The notes below the pieces were generated by a model, which saw only the letters and a list, made by a program, of their open reading frames with translations, did no database searches and was not told the origin of the DNA. The position numbers and the translations under genes were made by a program. Shown piece after piece: positions 1 to 6,021 of a stretch of 9,034 bases of DNA (the first letter of the stretch is position 1; the number at the start of each line of letters is the position of its first letter). The stretch lies in the NCBI GenBank assembly GCA_025055355.1, contig JANWYM010000137.1:1-9034 (forward strand). Direction: 5' to 3'. The DNA comes from Abditibacteriales bacterium (GTDB taxonomy: Bacteria; Armatimonadota; Abditibacteriia; Abditibacteriales; JANWYM01).

Positions 1-319
1 GGAATCGCCCCGCGTTGCGCAGCGCCTCTTTCGCATCCGCCTGATACGACATGAACGGCATATCCGCCACCACTAACGGACGCTGCACGGCGCGGCTGAC
101 AGCTTTGACGTGGTGCAGCATCTCGTCCATCGTCACGGGAATGGTGTTGGGATAGCCCAGCACCGTGTTGCCCAGCGAGTCACCGACGAGAATCACGTCC
201 ACGCCCGCCGCCTCGCACACCCGCGCCGTCGGGAAATCGTATGCGGTCAGCATGACGATTTTCTCCCCGCGCTGTTTCATCTCCAGAAGGTCTGTAACGG
301 TCAAGGAGAGAGACTTCAT
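1..319 (-). CDS. panB: 3-methyl-2-oxobutanoate hydroxymethyltransferase (ketopantoate hydroxymethyltransferase), N-terminal part
   Basis: PanB transfers a hydroxymethyl group from 5,10-methylene-tetrahydrofolate to alpha-ketoisovalerate, giving ketopantoate, the first committed step of pantothenate (and so coenzyme A) synthesis in the cytoplasm. The gene runs off the window edge: about 106 codons are present, against roughly 260-280 for the family. The visible part covers the first strands of the TIM barrel with family motifs: LTAYDFPTA (residues 24-32), LVGDSLGNTVLGY (44-56), PVTMDEMLHH (61-70) and VADMPFMSY (84-92). Asp47 and Asp86 match the metal-binding aspartates of E. coli PanB (D45, D84). 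The ATG at 319 is the natural start because the conserved sequence begins about 20 residues later; no good Shine-Dalgarno sequence precedes it. It is separated from the upstream dnaJ-TPR gene by 91 bases of short repeats and probably shares its transcript. Identity is from direct motif recognition. Confidence 0.96.
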   Translation of the reverse strand, partial: MKSLSLTVTDLLEMKQRGEKIVMLTAYDFPTARVCEAAGVDVILVGDSLGNTVLGYPNTIPVTMDEMLHHVKAVSRAVQRPLVVADMPFMSYQADAKEALRNAGRF

Positions 320-328
320 AATCGCTGG

Positions 329-402
329 AAGGTTAGAACGTTAGAACCTTAGCGGGCTGAAACATCTCCACCTGTCAACGTTCAAACGTGTCAACCTTCA
401 AA
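329..402. repeat. Two short tandem-repeat tracts upstream of panB
   Basis: The gap between the dnaJ-TPR stop and the panB start is mostly short repeats. On the minus strand, 371-402 reads as four 8-base units, TTTGAAGG, TTGACACG, TTTGAACG and TTGACAGG. Positions 329-350 read AAGGTTCTAACG followed by TTCTAACCTT, again an 8-base period, with AAGGTT and AACCTT forming inverted ends. The tract contains two TTGACA hexamers, but I found no good -10 box at the right distance, so I do not call a promoter. The style matches repeat tracts in other gaps of this window. Confidence 0.75.
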
Positions 403-410
403 TGATGTTC

Positions 411-1556
411 TCACCACCGGCTTCTTCCCATGCTACCGATGCTCCAACCAACGAGGAGGCTGGTGAAAATCACGTTGCCGCCCCAAAGGAAAACCTGCGT
501 CGCAATGGCCGGGCAGAGCGCGGCGAAGACGCACATCAGCGCCAACGTCACGCCCATCATCTTCACCACTGACCAGGAAAATTGCTCCTGCACCAAAGCC
601 AGCACGACGTAACATATCACCGACAGATAGAACCAGAACAGCCCCAACAGCCCAATGAGCGTGCCGACGGGAAACGCGCCGCCCGCAAAGGTGTCGGCAC
701 TCATGAGCAGTTCTTCATCCACATGCCCGACCCAATGCAGCAGCGGCAGCGCGAGACCGAGCAGGAACGCGCTCAACGCCGCCGCCACGAGCGCGTGTTT
801 CGGCACCACGTTGAAGAGCAACACGCCCGGGTCGAACCACACCCACACCAGCGACGCCAGCGCCAGCCCGATGCACGTGACGCCGACGGCGATGCCAGCG
901 GGAGACGGAGCATTGGAACGTTGGGCGACGGGTTGAGGAGAAGCGGCGTCCGCGCCGCGTCCGTCGGAGCGAAGACGCCTCTTGTCCTCTGCCTGTGCCG
1001 CTGTCCGTCGCGCCGCCGCTCGTTCCATCTGAAGAAGCTCCTCCAGTCGTCGCTGATACAGTTGGCTTTTCGGCGCGAACTGCACGGCGTAAGTATACGC
1101 CGTCACCGCTTCGTCGAACTTGCCCAGTTCGCGGTAAATGTCACCCATCAACGCGTAGGCGTGCGGGTTGTTCGGGTCGCGCTGGAGAACCTCCTGACAT
1201 TTGGCGACCGCCAACTCTGGCTGCCCCCGAAACAGGTATAACTCCGCCGCCGTGAGCAGCGCGTCAACGCTTTGCCGTCGCAGCTCCTCCCGCCATGAGT
1301 ATTCCGCGACGGTGTCGCGGACGACTTTGTGCTGCGCTTCCCGTTGCCGCGCGCGGTCATACATTGCGCGCTTGATGGGGTCGCTCAACGTCTTGTAAGC
1401 GTTGACGATGGCGACGAACCGGTCATGCGCCGCGAGTTTGTCCGCGCTCACGTCGGGATGGAACTCGCGCACCAGCCGACGATAACTCTGCTTGATGTCC
1501 GCCAGGTCCGCGTCGGGGGATACACCGAGAATGTCGTAAAGGTCTGCCTCTGCCAT
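411..1556 (-). CDS. Membrane-anchored DnaJ-domain protein with TPR repeats
   Basis: The 381-residue protein starts with a J domain (about residues 4-70) carrying LYDILGVSPDAD, the HPD motif at 33-35 and the closing YDRAR helix. J domains stimulate the ATPase of DnaK/Hsp70. Two or three TPR units follow (about 98-175, with LYLFRGQPELAVAKCQEVL and DIYRELGKFDEAVTAY), then a charged and proline-rich linker (about 178-220). The C-terminal third is hydrophobic with about five predicted membrane spans (roughly 220-240, 254-275, 297-322, 330-352, 354-372). The zinc-finger and client-binding domains of classical DnaJ are absent, so this is a type III J protein and not the housekeeping DnaJ. A role recruiting DnaK to the membrane is inference. 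The ATG at 1556 is fixed by the J domain starting at once; GAGGAG lies only two bases upstream, an unusually tight spacing. Its own promoter and leader precede it. Confidence 0.92.
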   Translation of the reverse strand: MAEADLYDILGVSPDADLADIKQSYRRLVREFHPDVSADKLAAHDRFVAIVNAYKTLSDPIKRAMYDRARQREAQHKVVRDTVAEYSWREELRRQSVDALLTAAELYLFRGQPELAVAKCQEVLQRDPNNPHAYALMGDIYRELGKFDEAVTAYTYAVQFAPKSQLYQRRLEELLQMERAAARRTAAQAEDKRRLRSDGRGADAASPQPVAQRSNAPSPAGIAVGVTCIGLALASLVWVWFDPGVLLFNVVPKHALVAAALSAFLLGLALPLLHWVGHVDEELLMSADTFAGGAFPVGTLIGLLGLFWFYLSVICYVVLALVQEQFSWSVVKMMGVTLALMCVFAALCPAIATQVFLWGGNVIFTSLLVGWSIGSMGRSRW

Positions 1557-1560
1557 GGCT

Positions 1561-1599
1561 CCTCAAACGAAAACTGCCTTCTGGAAGTCCAGAAGGCAG
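1561..1599 (-). terminator. Intrinsic-terminator-like hairpin in the dnaJ leader
   Basis: CTGCCTTCTGG (1574-1584) and its exact complement (1589-1599) form an 11-bp perfect stem with a 4-base loop. On the minus strand it is followed by TTTTCGTTT. Only 17 bases separate the stem from the dnaJ-TPR ATG. It could end transcripts arriving from pilC. Because it also lies downstream of the dnaJ promoter, it may act as an attenuator for dnaJ itself. Confidence 0.8.
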
Positions 1600-1610
1600 C
1601 AAAGAATCAT
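1563..1610 (-). other. Possible 15-codon leader ORF before dnaJ-TPR
   Basis: A short open frame, MILCCLLDFQKAVFV, starts with ATG at 1610 and ends with TGA at 1563-1565, seven bases before the dnaJ-TPR ATG. It reads straight through the terminator hairpin. An AGGAG lies 14 bases upstream of its ATG, farther than usual, in the loop of another hairpin. Translation through it would melt the terminator stem, as in classical attenuation, but the frame is short enough to arise by chance. Confidence 0.3.
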
Positions 1611-1648
1611 GACGACGGCAGCCGCTCCTCGGCGACTTTTGTCGTCAT
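1609..1648 (-). promoter_or_regulatory. Stem-loop in the dnaJ-TPR leader
   Basis: ATGACGAC and GTCGTCAT at 1609-1616 and 1641-1648 are exact inverted repeats. Inside them GCCG/CGGC (1621-1624, 1630-1633) can form a second small stem whose five-base loop reads AGGAG on the minus strand. The structure lies between the predicted transcription start and the terminator hairpin, so it could fold before that hairpin in the nascent RNA. It matches no riboswitch class I recognise. Confidence 0.55.
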
Positions 1649-1727
1649 CTACAAACACTCTCGATTCTGCGCCTTCCGTCCCGGTCCGCGTGCGGCTCCA
1701 AGCGGAGATGTGGCTATGACGGGTTGA

Positions 1728-1756
1728 ATTATAGCACGCTCGCAAAAACGGCGCAA
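1728..1756 (-). promoter_or_regulatory. Sigma-70-type promoter for dnaJ-TPR (and probably panB)
   Basis: On the minus strand a perfect TATAAT (1728-1733) is preceded by TGC, an extended -10. TTGCGC at 1751-1756 lies exactly 17 bases upstream and matches the first three positions of the -35 consensus. The -35 box begins four bases after the pilC stop codon. Transcription should start near 1721, giving a leader of about 165 nt before the dnaJ-TPR start. This is the best promoter in the window. Confidence 0.75.
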
Positions 1757-1759
1757 TGC

Positions 1760-2962
1760 TTACTCGGCGATTTTCTCCGCCTCCTGAAAGATGTTGTGGA
1801 AATAGCCGGTGTAGAAACCGATCAGCCTTGGCAACACCACAAAGAAGGCGACGAGGAGGAAGAGCAGCACGCTGCCCACAATGACCATCTGGTTCACGGC
1901 GACTTCGGCTTCGGCTTCGTAATGGTCGGCGACGTGGGCGAGAACCGCATCCAGACTGCCCGTTTCCTCGCCCGTCACCATCATCTGAATCACCATCGGC
2001 GTAAAGTAGGGCGACTGGCGCAGCAGGTCGCTGAGTTTCGTGCCTTTCTCGACGTGCGGAACGATGCTTTTGACGTGGCTGCCAATGGCGGCGTTGCCGC
2101 AGGCGTCCGCCGCTAAGGGCAGGGATTGACTCAACGGCAACCCGGCTCCATAGAGCGCCGACAGGGCGCGACAGAACTTCGCCAGGGCGAACTTTCTCGC
2201 CACGCTGCCCCATAACGGCACGTAGAGTTTGAGAGCATCAATCGCCTTGCGCACGCCTGCCGTCGGCGACATCATGCGGTTGATGAGCCACAGCGCGACG
2301 AACGGGGCGATGAAGGGCAACAGGGCGATCAAGTTGGTGAGGATGCTCACGAACAACGCTATCCATCGCCCGTTGACGACGTCCGTTGCGACCGGCACGA
2401 ACGCGCCGACCAAGAACGCCACGATGCAGACAATCGCAGGATAAATCAGCGCGCGATGGATTTTGCGACGGAGTTCGATTTCCCTGTCCAGATAGTTTGC
2501 CGCGTCCAGCAGGGTGCGCTCCAACATGCCGCCGACTTCGCCCGCCTTCACCAAGCCGATGAGCAGCGGCGAGAACACGGTGGGGAACTTCGCCATCTCC
2601 CCCGAGAGCGGTTTGCCCTCCAGAACCGCCGGCGCCATTTCGCGCAGGATGCGGCGCAGGCGCGGGTTGGCGGCGTTGTTCGCTTGCACGTCGAGGGCAC
2701 GGTAGAGGCTCATCCCCGCCTTGACCATCGTATGCAACTCGCGGAAGAAAACGGCTAAATCCACGAGGCGCACGCGGAGGAACAACCCGTCCAGCGGGGA
2801 GGCGTGCGTGCCCGGTGCGGAACGGGACGTGCGCCGAATCGCCGTGACCCAGAACCCCGCCTCGCGCAGTTGCGCCGCTATCGTGCGCTCGTCGCTGGCT
2901 TCCATTGAGCCAGTGACGAGGTTGCCCGATTTATCGCGCGCTTCGTATTGGAAGGTCGGCAT
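1760..2962 (-). CDS. Type II secretion / type IV pilus inner-membrane platform protein (PilC/GspF family)
   Basis: The 400-residue product matches the PilC/GspF family in length and layout. PilC/GspF is the polytopic inner-membrane platform that works with the assembly ATPase to extrude pilins or pseudopilins. The N-terminus MPTFQYEARDKSGNLVTGSM is typical. Two repeated T2SSF domains follow (about 68-190 and 262-385), each ending in the family signature: GLVKAGEVGGMLERTL near 136-151 and MVTGEETGSLDAVL near 328-341. Membrane spans are visible near 173-191, 202-228 and 359-380. I chose the ATG at 2962 and not an in-frame ATG at 3007, because the family begins at MPTFQY and GGGGGTGG lies at ribosome-binding distance; the longer version would translate an intergenic repeat. 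No pilB, pilT or pilin gene is in the window, so the system it serves (pilus, type II secretion or DNA uptake) cannot be decided. Confidence 0.93.
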   Translation of the reverse strand: MPTFQYEARDKSGNLVTGSMEASDERTIAAQLREAGFWVTAIRRTSRSAPGTHASPLDGLFLRVRLVDLAVFFRELHTMVKAGMSLYRALDVQANNAANPRLRRILREMAPAVLEGKPLSGEMAKFPTVFSPLLIGLVKAGEVGGMLERTLLDAANYLDREIELRRKIHRALIYPAIVCIVAFLVGAFVPVATDVVNGRWIALFVSILTNLIALLPFIAPFVALWLINRMMSPTAGVRKAIDALKLYVPLWGSVARKFALAKFCRALSALYGAGLPLSQSLPLAADACGNAAIGSHVKSIVPHVEKGTKLSDLLRQSPYFTPMVIQMMVTGEETGSLDAVLAHVADHYEAEAEVAVNQMVIVGSVLLFLLVAFFVVLPRLIGFYTGYFHNIFQEAEKIAE

Positions 2963-2976
2963 GGCTACCACCCCCT

Positions 2977-3030
2977 GGTCAATGGTCAATGCAACGACGA
3001 TCGCCAACCATCAACCATTGACCATTAACC
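2977..3030. repeat. Inverted and tandem heptamer repeats between folK and pilC
   Basis: Positions 2977-2991 (GGTCAATGGTCAATG on the plus strand) and 3016-3030 (CATTGACCATTAACC) are inverted copies differing at one base, which would be a G-U pair in RNA. They would close a 15-bp stem with a 24-base loop. Each arm is built of 7-base units of the type GGTCAAT/GGTTAAT/GGTTGAT. It sits just before the pilC ribosome-binding site. There is no U-tract, so I do not call it a terminator. Confidence 0.75.
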
Positions 3031-3036
3031 GTGTCG

Positions 3037-3537
3037 TTATCTCCACCATTCTTCCGCCCGTTTGACGCGCTGAACAGTTTGGGAGTTCCCCAGCAGTCTC
3101 AACCACTCTGTCAGCGACTTGCCGTGCAGCGTCAGCGACGGCTCAATTTCAGACAGCGGCACCAGGACGAACGCCCGTTGCGTCATGCGCGGGTGCGGAA
3201 CCTGCAACCCCGGCTCGTTGATGCACGCGTCGTCAAAGAGCAAAATGTCAATGTCAATCAAACGCGGACCGCGACGCGGCGGGGCGGGACGCCCTAATGT
3301 CTGCTCGATGCGGCTGCACTCGTGGTGAAACTCCTGTGCTGTTCCGTCCACGTCCACTTTGACCGCAAGGTTCAGGTAGTCATCGGGTCCACCGTCTTCG
3401 ATGGGTGCCGTTTCGTAAAGCGACGAGACAGCGACAACGCGGGCGCGAGGTATCTCGTTGAGCATCTGCACAGCGCGCCGCAGGTTTGCTTCGCGGTCGC
3501 CGAGGTTGGAACCTAAGGACAGATAAACGGTCGGCAT
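3037..3537 (-). CDS. folK: 2-amino-4-hydroxy-6-hydroxymethyldihydropteridine pyrophosphokinase (HPPK)
   Basis: HPPK transfers pyrophosphate from ATP to 6-hydroxymethyl-7,8-dihydropterin, making the substrate of FolP in cytoplasmic folate synthesis. At 166 residues it has the normal length of a single-domain enzyme. Motifs in order: YLSLGSNLGDR (5-15), SSLYETAP (38-45), DYLN (53-56), RRGPRLIDIDILLFDD (88-103) and VPHPRMTQRAFVLVPLSEI (113-131). Asp95 and Asp97 fall at the positions of the two magnesium-binding aspartates of E. coli HPPK. The start ATG at 3537 lies three bases after the stop of the Rpn-like gene (TGA, CTC, ATG), so the two should be translationally linked in one transcript. No missing residue or oddity is seen. 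The family call is secure. Confidence 0.98.
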   Translation of the reverse strand: MPTVYLSLGSNLGDREANLRRAVQMLNEIPRARVVAVSSLYETAPIEDGGPDDYLNLAVKVDVDGTAQEFHHECSRIEQTLGRPAPPRRGPRLIDIDILLFDDACINEPGLQVPHPRMTQRAFVLVPLSEIEPSLTLHGKSLTEWLRLLGNSQTVQRVKRAEEWWR

Positions 3538-3540
3538 GAG

Positions 3541-4226
3541 TCAGTTCTGTTCGCCCTCGCCATTTGCGCCGCCTGCCCCTTCCAGTCCCATCTCCGCCAG
3601 CGAATTGGCGAAGAGGATACGGTCAAGATAGGCGTCTAACTCTTCCGATCCTATCGCCTGCACGCGCGCCGTGACCTCTTCGGGCAGCGGACCGAACTTC
3701 AGGGACAGTTGTCGCAACAAAGCCTCACGCTTGCCTCTCACCTCTCCTTCCAATTTCATCCTATCCGCCCATGTCATTTGCATCTCCCTCACCTCGTCTC
3801 CCAGCCCGATGCACTCGTAGCGGAAGCGCACGACTTCGCGCCCAAAGATGTCTGCCCGATACTCCTCCTGTGTCAGCCCGCCCGCGCCGCTCGTGAGGTA
3901 AACCACGATGGGGAAGATCGGCAATCTGTGCCGCAGCCACAACAGCGCGTCATAGCGGAACATGCGCGCTGCGAAGTCCTTTCGCCGCTCGGCTTCTATC
4001 TCGACGTGAATCAGCAGCAACTCCGACTCGCCGTGCAGCGTTTTGACTTCCACCACCACGTCGGCTTCGCGCAAACTCCCTTCGGGGGAAGTCAGTGAAC
4101 AGTTCTTTGTCAAGGAAGCGCGCGGTGGCGAAGTCCAGCCGCGCCGCCACGTCGGGATAGAACAGTTCCATGAACTCCCGCAAAAACGCCCGGCAGAAAA
4201 TCTTTGAACCGTTGGTCGTGACTCAT
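3541..4226 (-). pseudogene. Rpn-family PD-(D/E)XK nuclease-like / DUF4351 protein, frameshifted twice
   Basis: Three frames together give a typical Rpn/transposase-like nuclease with a C-terminal DUF4351. The ATG at 4226 starts MSHDQRFKDFL, the usual opening of the family. A one-base excess near 4187-4196 (CTGCCGGGCG) moves the frame to RAFLREFMELFYPDVAARL, then LDKELFTDFP. A second extra C in a run of five (4084-4088) moves it to EGSLREADVVVEVKTLHGE, LLLIHVEIEAE and FAARMFRYDALLWLRHRLPI. The DUF4351 part is LLRQLSLKFGPLPEEV through YLDRILFANSLAEMGL. Removing the two extra bases gives 684 bases, a 227-residue protein. The family has nuclease-like cores often linked to recombination and spread as multicopy genes. 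The start overlaps the folB-fusion stop (ATGA), and folK starts three bases after its end. It may be a recent pseudogene, or two indel errors in the assembly. The long frame open to 4272 has an N-terminus unlike the family and is not the real start. Confidence 0.8.
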
Positions 4227-5077
4227 GGCGTCGGGCGCACAACCTCCACGCCGACATACTCCAGCGCGCCACCGAGGGCGACCTGGGGCTTCTTGACTCG
4301 CACGCGCACCTGCGAGACGGGGTAGCTTTTCAAGATGGTTTGCGCGATGTCCTCTGCGACGGTTTCAATCAAGTGATACCGCTTGCCCTCCACGATGCGC
4401 TTCACGTCCGCGTAGATCTTCGTATAGTCAATCGTTTTTGTCAAATCATCCGTCTGCCCCGCCACCGACAAATCGCAGGACAGTTCCACGTCCACCACGA
4501 ACTGCTGCCCCGACTCTGTTTCCTCTGGTAGACAGCCGTGATAGCCGTGGAAGGTCAGACCGCTGAGGAGGATTTTGCCTTTCTCTTTCGCTGCTCGCTT
4601 TGCCTCGACGATATCGGCTAACTCGGCAAACATCGCTTGACGCTGACCAGCGTCCGTCGCTTGCTTGTAACTGAGGGCGTTCTGGCGAGCAATCATCATA
4701 TACAACCCGAACATCAGCAACACCGGCAGCAGGAAAGATATGATGACCGCGACCAGCATGTTCTCCCAAACCGGGCGCACGATCTTGACGCTCTTGACGT
4801 TCTCCCGCGCCAGCGTGTAAAACCCCTGGTCGGCTTCGGGAAGAACCGTCTTGTATTTCCGCTGATTTCCCGGTGCTATTTTTTTGAGTTCAACGTAGGC
4901 GGTGTCTTTCGCGATGGTGAGCGATGCGACCTCCCCTCTCTTGATGCGCCGCACCAGTTCGCTGTAGTCCATGGTTTTAGTTGACAGGGCGTCTTTGACT
5001 TTTGGAGCAAAGACGGTCAAGGTCATCGAAAAAGCAACCAGTGCCATTCCTAACCGTAAAATTCGCCTCTCGTTCAC
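4223..5077 (-). CDS. folB: Dihydroneopterin aldolase (FolB) fused to an FtsH-type N-terminal membrane module
   Basis: The C-terminal part (about 167-284) is dihydroneopterin aldolase, which cleaves 7,8-dihydroneopterin to 6-hydroxymethyl-dihydropterin and glycolaldehyde. LSGLTFHGYHGCLPEETESG, DVELSCDLSVAG, TIDYTKIY, LIETVAEDIA and VRVKKP are all family signatures. Aligned with S. aureus FolB, Glu186, Tyr218, Glu238 and Lys263 fill the active-site positions (E22, Y54, E74, K100), so the enzyme should be active. The N-terminal 165 residues look like the start of FtsH: a membrane span (6-25), an extracytoplasmic FtsH_ext-like domain (TMDYSELVRRIKRGEVASLT onward, to about 104) and a second span (107-129). 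MFAELADIVEAKRAAKE (149-165) echoes the F-x-DVAG-x-(D/E)EAK motif that precedes the FtsH AAA+ domain. No start codon lies at the domain junction; the nearest Met is residue 149. The GTG start at 5077 has AGGAGG nine bases upstream and follows folP by 15 bases. The usual FolB is a soluble ~120-residue octamer, so this one is predicted to be membrane-tethered. Confidence 0.92.
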   Translation of the reverse strand: MNERRILRLGMALVAFSMTLTVFAPKVKDALSTKTMDYSELVRRIKRGEVASLTIAKDTAYVELKKIAPGNQRKYKTVLPEADQGFYTLARENVKSVKIVRPVWENMLVAVIISFLLPVLLMFGLYMMIARQNALSYKQATDAGQRQAMFAELADIVEAKRAAKEKGKILLSGLTFHGYHGCLPEETESGQQFVVDVELSCDLSVAGQTDDLTKTIDYTKIYADVKRIVEGKRYHLIETVAEDIAQTILKSYPVSQVRVRVKKPQVALGGALEYVGVEVVRPTP

Positions 5078-5092
5078 GGGAGATGCCCTCCT

Positions 5093-5929
5093 TCACTTCT
5101 CGCGCACCATCGCATCCGTCATCTTTGCCACTTGCGCCATCTCTTTAACATCGTGAACGCGCACGATGTCCGCACCGTTGGCAATCGCGATGGCAACGGT
5201 GGCGGCGGTGCCCAACAAACGCTGCTCGACTGGCACATCCAGCACCTTGCCGATGAACGACTTGCGGGAGGTGCCGACGAGAACTGGGCGCCCCAACTTC
5301 TGAAACGCGCGCAGGCAGCGCAGGATTTGCAGGTTGTGCTCCACCGTCTTGCCGAACCCGATACCGGGGTCAATCACGATGCGCTCCGCGCTGATGCCGT
5401 GCTGCAGCGCTAACGCGATGCCACCGCGCAGATAATCGCTGATTTCCCCGATGAGGTCAGTGTAAGTCGGGTTCTGCTGCATCGTCTGCGGCGTGCCTTG
5501 TATGTGCATCAGCACCAACCCGACGTCACTTTCGGCAGCGACGCGCACCATGTCGGGGTCGCCGCGCAATCCTGTGATGTCGTTGATGATGCTCGCCCCC
5601 GCGCGCACAGCGGCACGAGCAACGGCGGCTTTGTGAGTGTCAATGGACAACGGCACGCTCAATTTCGCCGACAACCGCTCAATGACCGGCAGCACGCGCT
5701 CCATCTCTTCCTCGGCGCTCACGGGTTCCGCGCCGGGGCGGGTGGACTCGCCGCCCACGTCAATGATGTCTGCGCCGTCCGCGACCATCTGCTGGGCGCG
5801 TTGGATTGCCTTATCGGGGTTGCGATAGATGCTATCGCCCGAAAACGAATCGGGCGTTACGTTCAACACGCCCATGATAAGCGTGCGTCGCCCGGTCTCC
5901 AAGACGTAGCGAGCACAGAGCCAACGCAT
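5093..5929 (-). CDS. folP: Dihydropteroate synthase
   Basis: FolP condenses 6-hydroxymethyl-dihydropterin pyrophosphate (the FolK product) with p-aminobenzoate to give dihydropteroate; it is the sulfonamide target. All the family's loops are present: LIMGVLNVTPDSFSGD, IIDVGGESTRPGAEPVS, PLSIDTHK, SIINDITGL, VIDPGIGFGKT, LVGTSRKSFIG and VRVHDV, ending with the normal C-terminus. Three in-frame starts exist: GTG at 5959, ATG at 5941 and ATG at 5929. I give the last because the family usually begins one or two residues before the segment seen here as RWLCARYVLETG, giving 278 residues. None has a clear Shine-Dalgarno, and the two upstream candidates lie inside a short-repeat tract, so the start is uncertain by up to 10 codons. 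The stop is 15 bases before the folB fusion, indicating cotranscription. Function is secure. Confidence 0.97.
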   Translation of the reverse strand: MRWLCARYVLETGRRTLIMGVLNVTPDSFSGDSIYRNPDKAIQRAQQMVADGADIIDVGGESTRPGAEPVSAEEEMERVLPVIERLSAKLSVPLSIDTHKAAVARAAVRAGASIINDITGLRGDPDMVRVAAESDVGLVLMHIQGTPQTMQQNPTYTDLIGEISDYLRGGIALALQHGISAERIVIDPGIGFGKTVEHNLQILRCLRAFQKLGRPVLVGTSRKSFIGKVLDVPVEQRLLGTAATVAIAIANGADIVRVHDVKEMAQVAKMTDAMVREK

Positions 5930-5942
5930 GGATAGAGCCATC

Positions 5943-6000
5943 GGTTCATGGGGGTTCACGCGGTCACCGGTTCATGAACGGCATAAACGCATGAACTCCA
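5943..6000. repeat. Short-word repeat tract upstream of folP
   Basis: Between the TPR gene stop (6022-6024) and folP, the minus strand repeats variants of GTTCATG and ATGAACC: GAGTTCATG, CGTTTATG, CCGTTCATGAACC, CGTGAACC and CATGAACC, at roughly 8-9 base spacing. The GTG (5959) candidate start of folP lies within it and the ATG at 5941 adjoins its end. No promoter or terminator is evident in this 62-92 base gap. Confidence 0.65.
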
Positions 6001-6021
6001 TGCCCTCGGGACGTTGCCTCA

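Noticed and set aside
340..402. Promoter for panB from the TTGACA hexamers
   Set aside because: Two perfect -35-like words exist, but nothing like TATAAT lies 16-18 bases downstream; the words are better explained by the repeats.
582..1241. Plus-strand open frame of 219 codons
   Set aside because: It lies antisense to the DnaJ-TPR gene, is full of Arg/Gln/His runs typical of antisense frames in G+C-rich DNA, and shows no family motif.
1563..2213. Minus-strand open frame of 216 codons overlapping pilC
   Set aside because: It is an out-of-frame reading of pilC that continues into the dnaJ leader; very Arg/Ser-rich with no motif.
2963..3007. Fifteen-codon N-terminal extension of PilC from the ATG at 3007
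   Set aside because: It would translate the intergenic repeat, while the family begins at MPTFQY and a G-rich ribosome-binding site precedes the ATG at 2962.
2977..3030. Repeat pair as a CRISPR remnant
   Set aside because: The units are 7 bases long, inverted rather than direct, and there are no spacers of constant length.
4227..4272. Start of the Rpn-like gene at 4272
   Set aside because: That N-terminus (MARWSMSAWRLC...) is an off-frame reading of the folB end; the family start MSHDQRFK lies at 4226 in another frame.
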